From positions 1 through 11,125 of the forward strand of contig CAYYHA010000127.1 of assembly GCA_964471535.1 (NCBI GenBank): a stretch of DNA of 11,125 bases, given 5' to 3'. Source of the stretch: CAYYHA01 sp964471535 (lineage in GTDB: Bacteria > Myxococcota > Myxococcia > SLRQ01). This document shows positions 1-7,323 of the stretch, in pieces. Under the pieces are notes generated by a model, which saw only the letters and a program-made list of their open reading frames with translations, was not told the origin of the DNA and ran no database searches. Position 1 is the stretch's first letter. Every line of letters starts with the position of its first letter. The position numbers were made by a program, and so were the translations under genes.

Positions 1-411
1 CCTCCGGTCAAGGTCTTCGTCTCGCGGTTGGTGGGCCGCGTGATCCCCTTTCTGCCGGTGGGCAATGAGCTGGAGCCGGAGAAGCTCAGCTCCGACCCCG
101 AGTTCCAGGAGAAGACGCGGAGGGATCCCCTCTACAACCACGTGACGACGCCGCGCTGGTTCACCGAGACCATGGCGGTGCAGGAGGAGGTGATCCGCCG
201 CGCCTCGGAGATCACGGCACCCATCCTGATGCTGCAGGCAGGCGCGGACACCATCGCCGACCCCGAGGCCGCCCGGCAGGTCTTCGACGCCTTCACCTCT
301 CGGGACAAGACCTTCGAGATCTTCGAGGGCTTCAAGCACGAGCTCTTCATGGAGCGCGGGCGCGAGCGGCCGATGCACGCCCTCTTCGAGTGGATCGACG
401 CACGCCTTTAG
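1..411 (+). CDS. alpha/beta hydrolase (monoacylglycerol lipase/lysophospholipase type), C-terminal fragment
   Basis: Partial gene: the reading frame is open from base 1 and ends at TAG 409-411, so 136 C-terminal residues are visible. The TTG at 28 is only an internal codon. The fragment looks like the cap and C-terminal half of the Hydrolase_4 (serine aminopeptidase S33-like) family, which includes monoacylglycerol lipases and PldB-type lysophospholipases. The pattern PILMLQAGADTIADP carries the expected catalytic Asp (codon 247-249). The pattern FEGFKHELFME carries the expected catalytic His (codon 337-339), followed by the usual short C-terminal helix. The nucleophilic Ser (GxSxG) lies upstream of the window and cannot be checked. 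The family hydrolyses glycerolipid or related esters, usually in the cytoplasm or at the inner membrane; substrate here is unknown. Its stop overlaps the stop of the convergent kinase gene. Confidence 0.85.
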   Translation, partial: PPVKVFVSRLVGRVIPFLPVGNELEPEKLSSDPEFQEKTRRDPLYNHVTTPRWFTETMAVQEEVIRRASEITAPILMLQAGADTIADPEAARQVFDAFTSRDKTFEIFEGFKHELFMERGRERPMHALFEWIDARL

Positions 412-2936
412 CGCCCGTCCTTCCGCAGATCGAGGCGCAGGAGGTAGGCGTCGCCCGCAGGAACCTGCACGCGCACCGTCCGCTCGACCCCCAAGTCGGG
501 GTTCACGAGCCGGACGCGGTGCCGCCCCGGGGCGACGGGCAGCGGCGCGATGGGCGTCGTCCCCATCCGCTTCCCGTCCACGTAGACCTCGGCCCACGGT
601 TGGATGCTCAGCTTCAGCAGTCCGGGGCGCACCGAGACGCTGCGACGCAGTGTCCTGCCGCGGGGGATGCGCACCTTGAGCCGGCGCGTCACCTCCGCGC
701 CCTTCACCACCACGTCGTGGCGCCCGGCCTTCAAGGGATGGCGGGCGAGGGGGAGGCTGCCGGCGGGCCGCCCGTCGATGAAGACGCGCGCCGTTCCGTC
801 GCCCGTCAGGGTCAGGTAGCCCACCGCCGTCCGGGGCGCCTTCCGCGGCGCCGGCACTGCCGTGGCCTTGGGCGGGGGGTCGCGGGCGCCCTCACCACCC
901 GTGGCCGTCGCCGTGGCGGTGGGTCCCGCGTTGCTCCCTTTGGTATCCGGGGCACCGGGGGCGGGCGCTGTGGCCGCGATCGCCCCACGCGGGCTGCCGG
1001 ATTTCTTGGCGTCCACCGAACGCTCGGGAGCTGGCGGGCTGCGCACAGCGCCGAGTGCCGCCTCGCGCAACGGGGCCTTCGGGGGCGCAGCGCCGCTATC
1101 ACCCGGTGCCCCCGGCGCGGGGGCCGCACCGTCGGTCTGCTTCGGCGCGCTCCCCTGGGGTACCACCTCGCCGGGTCGGGCCTGGCCCCCCGCAGGCCCT
1201 GGACCGTCCAGAGGGGCCACCTCCTTCGCCCCCTTGGGCGAGGTGGGCTTGCCCGCGCTGCGGTGGGTGAAGCGATGGAAGATTCGCGCCCCTGGCTCGA
1301 GGCGGTCCCCTCGCAGATGGATGATCTCTGGAGGGTAGCCCTCCTTGGAGAGCAGGAGCAGATAGGATTCCCGCGGATCGAGATCGCGCAAGGTGGCAGG
1401 GGTCGTAAATGGTTGCGGCGCGCCGTTGAGCACCACCTTTGCGCCGAGGGGATCGGTCTCGACCCGGACCGAGATGGGCGATGGCGCCGCCTCGAGACGG
1501 GAGGCGGCGGAGGCCCCACCGCTTTGCTGGAGGTACCACACGGTTCCCCCGGCGGCCGCGGCGCCGAGCAGGAGCAGGGCGGTGACCGGACCCTTCCAGG
1601 AGGCACCGCGCTGGGCGGCCGGCTCTGCACCTTCGGCGGAAAAGGGCGTGGCCTCCACCGCGACGGGGCCGGTGAGCTGGCCGGTGCTGCTCTCGGTGAA
1701 CGAGCCGGTGAGCGAGCCCTCCCCTGGGTCGGTGCCCAGCCCCGGGTGCAAGGCCTCGGCGAAAGCGTCCTCTGCTTCCTGCGGCATGTGTCCCGGGTCC
1801 GTGAAGTGGCCCGCGACTTCTTCCGGGCGCTCCGCGAGGTGCTGCGTGGGCATCGGGGCGACCTCGATGGACGCCTCCTGGCTCTCCTCCACGTCGATGT
1901 CCACCTCCAGCGGCTCGAGGCGGCGGGCGACGCTGTCCTTGACCTCGCCGAAGCGGGCGTCGAGGAGCGCCTCCTGGTCGCCTGAGGCCTCGGCACGCCG
2001 CTCGGCGGCAAGGCGCTCCTCGAAGAGAGCGCACATGAACGCCGCCAGATCCTCCGAACTCACCGTCGCGTTGTGCGCGGCCAGGAAGTCGCGGAGCGCA
2101 CCCTGCAGCGCGTCGGCGCTGGGCCAGCGGGCGTCCCGGTCCTTGGCCAGGGCCTTCAGGACGATGGCCTCGAGATCCTTGGGATAGCCCGGCGAGGCCT
2201 CCGTCGGCGGGCGCACGACCCCTTGGGTGATGCGCCGCATCGTCTCGAGCTCGGTCTCCGCCTTGAACAGGCGCTTACCCGTGGTGAGTTCGTAGAGGAG
2301 CACACCGAGGGCGAAGACGTCGCTGCGGCGATCGAGGGGCCGCCCCATCACCTGCTCCGGCGACATGTAGGCGTACTTTCCCTTCAGCACGCCGGCGCGG
2401 GTCTGGTTTGCCTGGTCTGCCGCCTTCGCGATGCCGAAGTCGACGATCTTCACCAGGCCGTCGTAGGTCACCAGGATGTTCTGGGGAGAGACGTCGCGGT
2501 GCACCACGTTGAGGGGGCGACCCGAGGCATCCTTCAGGTCGTGGGCGTAGTGGAGGCCATCACAGGCGCCGGCGATGATCTCGATGGCGATCTTTCGCGG
2601 GAGGGGCACCCCCTTCTTCCGCGCCTGCCGGGCGATGGAGCGGATGTCCTCGCCGTGGATGTACTCCATAGCGATGAAGAAGCTGTCTCCCTCTCGCCCG
2701 AGGTCGAAGATCTGCACGCAGCCGGGGTGGGCGAGGCGGGCGGCGATGCGCGCCTCGTCCAGGAACATCATCACGAACTCCTCGTTCTCGGCGAGGTGCG
2801 GATGGATCCGCTTCACGACGATGTCCCGGTCCGGCTGCTCCACGTCCCGCGCCAGCCAGATCTCAGCCATTCCGCCCTGTGCGAGGCGGCGCAACAGGCG
2901 ATAGCGCCCGAATCGTTCCGGTCGACGTTCTTCCAC
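408..2936 (-). CDS. transmembrane Ser/Thr protein kinase with three C-terminal PEGA domains
   Basis: This 842-residue protein begins at GTG 2934-2936; an in-frame stop at 2979-2981 bounds it upstream, and the only SD-like sequence before the GTG is weak. Residues about 9-290 form a Hanks-type kinase. Visible elements are the glycine loop at 18-27, Lys42, the alpha-C Glu61, HRDVSPQN at 146-153 (catalytic Asp148), DFG at 166-168, SPE at 192-194 and Asp206. All main catalytic residues are present, so it should phosphorylate Ser/Thr. Two glycines of the loop are Ala (A19, A24). Residues about 320-450 are acidic with a Ser/Thr-rich patch at 408-423. A single membrane segment spans about 451-470. 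Beyond it are three PEGA-like beta domains (about 486-545, 705-770, 773-837); a Pro/Ala-rich linker at 560-705 separates the first two. Inferred topology: kinase in the cytoplasm, PEGA domains outside, possibly sensing wall or surface polysaccharide. The HRDVSPQN form is common in myxobacterial kinases. The target is unknown. Confidence 0.95.
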   Translation of the reverse strand: MEERRPERFGRYRLLRRLAQGGMAEIWLARDVEQPDRDIVVKRIHPHLAENEEFVMMFLDEARIAARLAHPGCVQIFDLGREGDSFFIAMEYIHGEDIRSIARQARKKGVPLPRKIAIEIIAGACDGLHYAHDLKDASGRPLNVVHRDVSPQNILVTYDGLVKIVDFGIAKAADQANQTRAGVLKGKYAYMSPEQVMGRPLDRRSDVFALGVLLYELTTGKRLFKAETELETMRRITQGVVRPPTEASPGYPKDLEAIVLKALAKDRDARWPSADALQGALRDFLAAHNATVSSEDLAAFMCALFEERLAAERRAEASGDQEALLDARFGEVKDSVARRLEPLEVDIDVEESQEASIEVAPMPTQHLAERPEEVAGHFTDPGHMPQEAEDAFAEALHPGLGTDPGEGSLTGSFTESSTGQLTGPVAVEATPFSAEGAEPAAQRGASWKGPVTALLLLGAAAAGGTVWYLQQSGGASAASRLEAAPSPISVRVETDPLGAKVVLNGAPQPFTTPATLRDLDPRESYLLLLSKEGYPPEIIHLRGDRLEPGARIFHRFTHRSAGKPTSPKGAKEVAPLDGPGPAGGQARPGEVVPQGSAPKQTDGAAPAPGAPGDSGAAPPKAPLREAALGAVRSPPAPERSVDAKKSGSPRGAIAATAPAPGAPDTKGSNAGPTATATATGGEGARDPPPKATAVPAPRKAPRTAVGYLTLTGDGTARVFIDGRPAGSLPLARHPLKAGRHDVVVKGAEVTRRLKVRIPRGRTLRRSVSVRPGLLKLSIQPWAEVYVDGKRMGTTPIAPLPVAPGRHRVRLVNPDLGVERTVRVQVPAGDAYLLRLDLRKDGR

Positions 2937-2975
2937 CCGTGTCCGCCCGTGGGGCGCGAAGGACCCGCCCCCGCG

Positions 2976-3005
2976 ATGCTACGCGGCGAGGCCGAAGCGC
3001 TTCAA
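2976..3005 (-). promoter_or_regulatory. candidate sigma70-like promoter of the kinase gene
   Basis: Reading the minus strand, TTGAAG (3005 to 3000) and TAGCAT (2981 to 2976) are separated by 18 bases. Each matches 4 of 6 consensus positions. Transcription would start near 2969, giving a leader of about 33 bases before the GTG at 2936. The -35 hexamer overlaps a 10-base palindrome, GAAGCGCTTC (2994-3003). This is a by-eye match in GC-rich DNA, so it is only a candidate. Confidence 0.3.
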
Positions 3006-3039
3006 GCGGGGGAGGGCACGACGGTTCGCCCGCCGCAGC

Positions 3040-3051
3040 ACGGGCGCCCGT
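3040..3051. repeat. 12-base perfect palindrome upstream of the kinase
   Basis: ACGGGCGCCCGT is a perfect dyad about 35 bases upstream of the candidate -35 element of the kinase gene, in the 236-base gap between the lipoprotein stop and the kinase start. It could be an operator, but GC-rich DNA produces such dyads by chance. The rest of this gap shows no convincing gene. Confidence 0.3.
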
Positions 3052-3172
3052 TCGGGTCGACGTGGCGCTGCCGCCGCAGCGTGTCCTGCCGCGTCAGCCA
3101 TGGGGGTGCGTCGCCACCGCAGATCCCCGGCCAGGCCGCCACCGGCGCGACCGGGCGCCCCGCCGAACCACC

Positions 3173-5170
3173 CTAGTGGAGGCGCTGCCGTGAGGCCCGC
3201 CACTCGCCCTGCACGCCACCGACCACCTGGGTGAAGCGCCCCGAGTGGGACCCGTCGCGGCTCGTCTCGTAGTCGGCGCTGCCGAGCTCCTCGGCGCGCC
3301 CGGTCCCGACCGTCACCGACCCCTCGCTGGAGAACTCGAGGAGTCCCAGATCGAAGGCGAGGCCGTAGAGCTGCGAGCTGACCTCGGCCGCCGCCGCGCC
3401 CACGGCGCTGTTGCACAGGCCTTCCACCGTGCTCGCGCTCAGGAAGCCGCCGGTGAGGTTCTCGACGGTCTGGCCCACCGAGGCGCAGTCCACCGAGTTC
3501 ACGATCGCCTCCTCCACCGTCGTGTACGGCGTGAGCCAGTCCACGAGCTGGTCGGCCAGGTACCCGACGAGCTTGGCCACGCGCATCTCCACCTGGCGGG
3601 TCTCGACCAGGATCGTCGTCTCGCTCACCGTGCCCCCGAAGGGGTGGATCTTCAGCCCCAGGTCAGCGGCCACGACTGGATCGTCCACGTAGAGGTCCAC
3701 GCGCGCACAGTCGGGCGTGGGGTCGGCGGGGATGGGATCGCAGAGGTCCAGATAGTAGAAGACGAAGCTCGTCCAGGTCTCGGTGGCGGTCCAGGCGGCC
3801 ACGTTCTGATTGACCGTCATGAAGCCTTCGGAGCGCAGGTCGGAGAGCAGCGTGAAGACCGCGTCGAGGATGTGCACCACGTCCTGCAGCCATTCGGGCA
3901 CGTACTCGTCGACCAGCGATCGGATGAGATCCTCGATGAAGCCCGGCAGGCCCAGGTCGCCGAGAAAGAGGCGATCGATGGTCCGAATCGGGCCGGCGAT
4001 GTCCCCCACCACGGGGAGCGCATCCCCGATGTGGAAGACGTGGGCGGTGTACCAGGTGCCCGAGATGTCGGGGACGTTGCCCGTGGGCACGCAGGTCCCG
4101 TTTTGACAGATGAAGCCACCGGGGCAGGGCGTGTTCGTGTCGCAGACCGGCTCGATGGGGGTGCACACCCCAGACTCACAGGTGTAGCCGGTCCCGCAAT
4201 CCTCGTCGCCCATGCAGGAGGCGCTGAAGGCGGGGATGCACTCGTTGCCCTGGCAGCGGTAGCCCGTGGGGCAGAGCACGCCATTGGCCGGGTCGCAGCC
4301 GGGCACCCCCCGGCACACGCCATCCCCATCGCAGAACTCCCCGATGGGGCACTCCTGGTTGCTGGAGCAGAGGGTGATGTTCGCCCCCTGCAACACCACC
4401 GACCAACTCGCAGTCGCCGAGGCGTCCGTGCGAGCGGTGACGATGAAGCTGTCGTCGAGGGTGGTCCCGGTGTCGAGCTCCACCGTGACCTCCCCGACGG
4501 CGCTGGTGGTGGCCCGCGTGGCGGAGAGCGAGGCATCGGCGGGCTGGCTCTGGAAGCCGAAGCTCACCTCGACCCCTTCGAGGGGTTCCGCAAACTGGTT
4601 GGTGACCTGCACCCGCAAGAGCACCCGATCGAAGGCGGTGGTCTCGACGCTGGCCTGAAGCCCCGAGGGTTGCACGACCACCCCGGGCGTTCGGACGATG
4701 CGCACCACGTGCTGCAGCCGCACCACCTCGATGCCGAAGGCGACGGGCGTCGCGCCAGGAGCCGAGACCACCACCTGCAAGGTGGTGGGCGTGTCCCCGG
4801 CGGTGAAGGTGACCTGGGCGGCGCCCTGCTCCGAGGTGGTGACCTGAGCCTCGGCGCCCCCGTCGACCGTGCCCCCGCTGCCCTGAACGGTGAAGGTCAC
4901 CGTCTCCCCCGCCACCGGGCCTAGGTCCTCCTGGGCGAGGGCGACGTGGAGCTCGGTGCTCTCGCCCGCCAGGATGGAGACGATAGGGTTCCCGACGATG
5001 GCGAGGTAGCGCGCCCCGCCTGGGCTGCCCCCGCTCTCCCGGCCGCCGTCGCTCCCCCCGTCCGCGCCCGGCGCGTAGCCGGAGCTCGAGGGGGGACAGG
5101 CGGAGAGGAGGAGGAGTGGGAGGACGCAAAGCGAACCTAGGAGCCCGGGGCGGAAGATGGCACCTCGCAT
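3173..5170 (-). CDS. Ig-like, cysteine-rich surface lipoprotein
   Basis: The start is taken as ATG 5168-5170, giving 665 residues. It yields a clean lipoprotein signal: Arg-containing n-region, hydrophobic core, then LLLLSAC with lipidated Cys25. An AGGTAGGA sequence lies about 12 bases upstream. An in-frame ATG at 5198-5200 would add ten residues and is a weaker alternative. After a Gly/Ser/Asp-rich tether (26-52), residues about 55-150 and 160-260 look like two bacterial Ig-like (Big_1-type) beta-sandwich domains. Residues 268-360 contain sixteen cysteines in four C-x5-7-C-x5-C-x4-5-C modules. The C-terminal 300 residues begin with SGTW and end with a GEWRA-type strand; I do not recognise this domain. 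It should be anchored in the outer or inner membrane and exposed outside the cytoplasm. It lies upstream of the kinase on the same strand, so the two may be functionally linked. Function unknown; adhesion or structural roles are typical of such architectures. Confidence 0.88.
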   Translation of the reverse strand: MRGAIFRPGLLGSLCVLPLLLLSACPPSSSGYAPGADGGSDGGRESGGSPGGARYLAIVGNPIVSILAGESTELHVALAQEDLGPVAGETVTFTVQGSGGTVDGGAEAQVTTSEQGAAQVTFTAGDTPTTLQVVVSAPGATPVAFGIEVVRLQHVVRIVRTPGVVVQPSGLQASVETTAFDRVLLRVQVTNQFAEPLEGVEVSFGFQSQPADASLSATRATTSAVGEVTVELDTGTTLDDSFIVTARTDASATASWSVVLQGANITLCSSNQECPIGEFCDGDGVCRGVPGCDPANGVLCPTGYRCQGNECIPAFSASCMGDEDCGTGYTCESGVCTPIEPVCDTNTPCPGGFICQNGTCVPTGNVPDISGTWYTAHVFHIGDALPVVGDIAGPIRTIDRLFLGDLGLPGFIEDLIRSLVDEYVPEWLQDVVHILDAVFTLLSDLRSEGFMTVNQNVAAWTATETWTSFVFYYLDLCDPIPADPTPDCARVDLYVDDPVVAADLGLKIHPFGGTVSETTILVETRQVEMRVAKLVGYLADQLVDWLTPYTTVEEAIVNSVDCASVGQTVENLTGGFLSASTVEGLCNSAVGAAAAEVSSQLYGLAFDLGLLEFSSEGSVTVGTGRAEELGSADYETSRDGSHSGRFTQVVGGVQGEWRASRQRLH

Positions 5171-5187
5171 GGGCGCACGGTATCCTA
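5157..5187. promoter_or_regulatory. candidate overlapping divergent promoter elements
   Basis: Only 59 bases separate the lipoprotein start (5170) from the phosphotransferase start (5230). The sequence GTATCCTAC reads as TATCCT (5181-5186) on the plus strand and TAGGAT (5187 to 5182) on the minus strand, each 4 of 6 matches to a -10 box. On the plus strand ATGGCA (5157-5162) sits 18 bases upstream as a weak -35. I find no acceptable -35 for the minus strand. If real, the two promoters share their -10 region. Confidence 0.22.
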
Positions 5188-5229
5188 CCTGCCCCTTCAT
5201 CTCCCATCGGACGATCGGCCGAGGCGCCC

Positions 5230-6231
5230 GTGGCGGTTCACACAGAGCTCGAAGCTTCCGAAATCGCGGCGCTCTGCCGCGCTGCGGGCCTCGAACCGGT
5301 CCGCTCGGTCGAGGGCGTCCCCGAGGGGTCCATCCACACCACCTACCGCGTGTGGACGGCCACCGGGGAGATCTACTACCTGCGCCTCGCCGAGGGCCTC
5401 GACACCGCCGCGGTGGAGACGGAGCTTCGCCTGCTGGCCCATCTCGGGAGCCGCGGCCTCCCCGTGCCTGGCGTGTGCCATCCTCGCAGCGGCGAGCGGC
5501 CCGCGCACCTGCGTGGCCGGCCCGTGGTCCTCTTCGAGGGTCTTCCCGGTGCTCCGCTCCCGCGGGCGCAGATCGACCCCGAGGCCTGCCGCCAAGTGGG
5601 GGAGGCTCTCGGACGCCTGCACCGCGCCGGCTCCGAGCTTTCGGGGCGGCGTCCGAACCGCTTCGGCCCCGAGACGGTGGCCACCTGGGTCGAGGCACTG
5701 GACGGGGAGGGGCTGTCCGGGCCGCGGGACCCTCGGCGCGGGCTCGACGGGTCGCTTCGCCGCCACCTCGCCACCAGCCTGGCGGAGAGCCGCGGGGTCT
5801 TCGACGCCGCGCTGCCCGCCGGCTGGGTGCACGGAGACCTCTTTACCGACAACGTCCTCTTCCAGGCGGGGCGGCTTTCGGGCCTCCTCGACTTCGAGAT
5901 GGCCTGCACCGCCCCCTTCGTCCTCGATCTCGCGATCGCGGCGCTCGTCTGGGGGTGGGAGGAGGGCTTCGATCGATCGCGGCTGACGGCGCTCGCGGAG
6001 GGCTACCAGGCCTGTCGTCCCCTCGAGGCGGAGGAGTGGGCGGCGCTCCACGGCGCGGCGCGCTTCGCCTGCGTTCGGTACACGGTCAGCCGCCTGCGAG
6101 ACTTCGAGGCCTCGGCTCTGTCCGCTGCGCGCCTGAAGCGTAAGGACTGGAGGCGTTTCTACCGGCGGCTCGCCGACGTGGAGGCCCACAGCCCGGAAGA
6201 CTTTGCTGCCCTCCTGGGAGGGCCCGCTTGA
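5230..6231 (+). CDS. homoserine kinase type II-like phosphotransferase (APH fold)
   Basis: The start is taken as GTG 5230-5232, with GAGG at 5221-5224 as a ribosome site; earlier in-frame starts would run deep into the divergent lipoprotein gene. The 333-residue length fits the family (about 310-330). The C-lobe is diagnostic: HGDLFTDN at 201-208 (catalytic Asp203, metal ligand Asn208) and LDFEMAC with Asp221, followed by a DLAI block. This arrangement closely follows APH-type homoserine kinases (ThrB of Pseudomonas and rhizobia), which phosphorylate homoserine with ATP in threonine synthesis. The beta-3 position that is Lys in many APH kinases is Arg52 (YYLRL). The conserved family aromatic after DF is Glu223 here. 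No threonine or methionine gene is adjacent, and the next gene is a wall peptidase, so a different small-molecule substrate is possible. It overlaps the M23 gene by four bases. Confidence 0.82.
   Translation: MAVHTELEASEIAALCRAAGLEPVRSVEGVPEGSIHTTYRVWTATGEIYYLRLAEGLDTAAVETELRLLAHLGSRGLPVPGVCHPRSGERPAHLRGRPVVLFEGLPGAPLPRAQIDPEACRQVGEALGRLHRAGSELSGRRPNRFGPETVATWVEALDGEGLSGPRDPRRGLDGSLRRHLATSLAESRGVFDAALPAGWVHGDLFTDNVLFQAGRLSGLLDFEMACTAPFVLDLAIAALVWGWEEGFDRSRLTALAEGYQACRPLEAEEWAALHGAARFACVRYTVSRLRDFEASALSAARLKRKDWRRFYRRLADVEAHSPEDFAALLGGPA
6216..6222 (+). promoter_or_regulatory. ribosome binding site deciding the M23 start
   Basis: GGGAGGG lies 5 bases before TTG 6228-6230, whose bases overlap the TGA stop of the upstream gene (TTGA, 6228-6231). 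The internal ATG at 6264 has no comparable site close by. This favours a translationally coupled TTG start. Confidence 0.55.
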
Positions 6232-7271
6232 GGCGTCGCGGGCGGCGGGCTACCTTCCCTGCGATGCGGGCGCTGTTCATCGCCCTCGCCGGGGTCGCGG
6301 CCGCCGGGGTCGCTGCGAGTGGGAACGCGGCGTCCGGCGCCGCCAGAGAGGGGCCGAAGATGCCGCATGTGAGCTGGCAGCCCGAGGCGCCGCGGCAGGG
6401 GGACCCCCTGCTCCTCGAGCTCCGCGCCGGCGGGTCGGTGCAACGGGTGCGAGGGCGCTTCCTCGGCCGCCGGGTGGAGTTCTTCCGCTGGGGCCCAGGA
6501 AGGTGGCGGGCGCTCGCCCCGATCCCCGCGGGCACGCGTCCCGACCGGCACCGGCTGCGGCTGACCCTCTGGGACGCTTCGGGGCGGCGGCGCACCCTCA
6601 CCCGCTCCATCGGCGTGGCGGAGGCCGACTTCCCCACCTCCGAGCTGTCGGTGGATCCGAAGTTCACCCGCCCACCGGCTGCCGTCCGCCCGCGAATCCG
6701 ACGGGAGCGCCGGCGGATCCGCCGGGCCTGGCAGGACACGGGGCCCACGCGGTGGTGGCGGGCGCCGTTCCTCCGGCCCCTGAAGAGCCCGCGCACGAGC
6801 GTCTTCGGGGTGCGGCGCCTCTTCAACGGAAAGCTGCGCAGCCGCCACAATGGGGTGGACCTCGACGGGAAGATCGGCGACCCCATTCGCGCGACGAACC
6901 ATGGCCGCGTGGTCCTCGCCGGCGACCTCTACTACACCGGGCGCTGCGTCTTCATCGACCATGGGTACGGGCTCTTCTCGGTCTACTTCCACATGACCGA
7001 TCTGCGGGTGAAGGAGGGGGAGGTGGTCCACAAGGGGCAGATCATCGGCACGGTGGGCGAGAGCGGCCGGGTGACCGGTCCCCATCTCCACTTCGGCATC
7101 AAGCTGCTCGGCGCCTACGTGGATCCGGAGCGTCTCCTGGCCTTGGACTTCGGTCCCGAGGTGGCACCTGACCCCGTTGCCGCCGCGGCGCCGGGCAACG
7201 GTGTCCCGGCGGCTGGGGGCGGCGCCCCGCCGCAGGCGAGCGAAGCCGTGGGGGGATCGGCCTCCGAATAG
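6228..7271 (+). CDS. secreted M23 family metallopeptidase (peptidoglycan endopeptidase)
   Basis: With the TTG start the product has 347 residues; starting at ATG 6264 removes twelve and still leaves a signal peptide. The first 40 residues have an Arg-rich n-region and a hydrophobic Ala-rich core, consistent with export. Residues about 46-150 resemble the beta-sandwich Peptidase_M23_N domain, followed by a basic linker (150-180). Residues about 190-305 form the LytM/M23 catalytic domain. It has zinc ligands His207 and Asp211 (RHNGVDLDG) and His288 in GPHLHFG, plus His255 and His286 as expected catalytic histidines. All key residues are present, so it should be active, unlike degenerate EnvC/NlpD-type activators. 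Such enzymes cut peptide cross-links in peptidoglycan. The last 35 residues are a Gly/Ala/Pro-rich tail of no obvious function. The four-base overlap with the upstream gene indicates co-translation. Confidence 0.93.
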   Translation: MRRRGRRATFPAMRALFIALAGVAAAGVAASGNAASGAAREGPKMPHVSWQPEAPRQGDPLLLELRAGGSVQRVRGRFLGRRVEFFRWGPGRWRALAPIPAGTRPDRHRLRLTLWDASGRRRTLTRSIGVAEADFPTSELSVDPKFTRPPAAVRPRIRRERRRIRRAWQDTGPTRWWRAPFLRPLKSPRTSVFGVRRLFNGKLRSRHNGVDLDGKIGDPIRATNHGRVVLAGDLYYTGRCVFIDHGYGLFSVYFHMTDLRVKEGEVVHKGQIIGTVGESGRVTGPHLHFGIKLLGAYVDPERLLALDFGPEVAPDPVAAAAPGNGVPAAGGGAPPQASEAVGGSASE

Positions 7272-7272
7272 G

Positions 7273-7302
7273 TTGACGGCCCCTGCGGTTGGCTGGGACA
7301 AA
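7273..7302 (+). promoter_or_regulatory. weak candidate internal promoter
   Basis: TTGACG (7273-7278) is a 5 of 6 match to a -35 box immediately after the M23 stop. The best -10 at suitable spacing (18) is GACAAA (7297-7302), only 3 of 6. It could give separate expression of the small lipoprotein and SCP2-like genes, but the evidence is thin. Confidence 0.18.
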
Positions 7303-7313
7303 GCCCCAGCCGA
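7289..7313 (+). other. hairpin just upstream of the lipoprotein ribosome site
   Basis: GGCTGGG (7291-7297) pairs perfectly with CCCAGCC (7305-7311) around a 7-base loop (7298-7304). The stem can extend by one T-G and one T-A pair to 7289/7313. The outermost base is the first A of the AAGGAG ribosome site (7313-7318) of the gene starting at 7324. No T-run follows, so it is not a classic terminator. It could affect mRNA processing, stability or translation. Confidence 0.5.
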
Positions 7314-7323
7314 AGGAGCCACG

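Noticed and set aside
390..1985. A 531-codon plus-strand open frame opposite the kinase C-terminus
   Set aside because: Arg/Gly-rich translation with no domain; the minus strand encodes the PEGA part of a clear kinase in frame.
2979..3101. A 40-residue basic minus-strand frame just upstream of the kinase
   Set aside because: No ribosome site before its ATG, low-complexity Ala/Arg composition, and it sits across the candidate kinase promoter.
3144..3159. Small hairpin (GGCGC/GCGCC) after the lipoprotein stop
   Set aside because: Only a five-base GC stem with a six-base loop and no T-run; too weak to call a terminator in this composition.
3245..4924. A 559-codon plus-strand open frame opposite the lipoprotein
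   Set aside because: No domain or signal; the minus strand shows the lipobox, Ig-like domains and ordered cysteines.
5171..5698. Extension of the lipoprotein frame upstream of 5170, and of the phosphotransferase frame upstream of 5230
   Set aside because: The lipoprotein extension is Arg/Pro-rich and hides the signal peptide; the phosphotransferase extension overlaps the divergent gene. Starts at 5170 and 5230 fit the families better.
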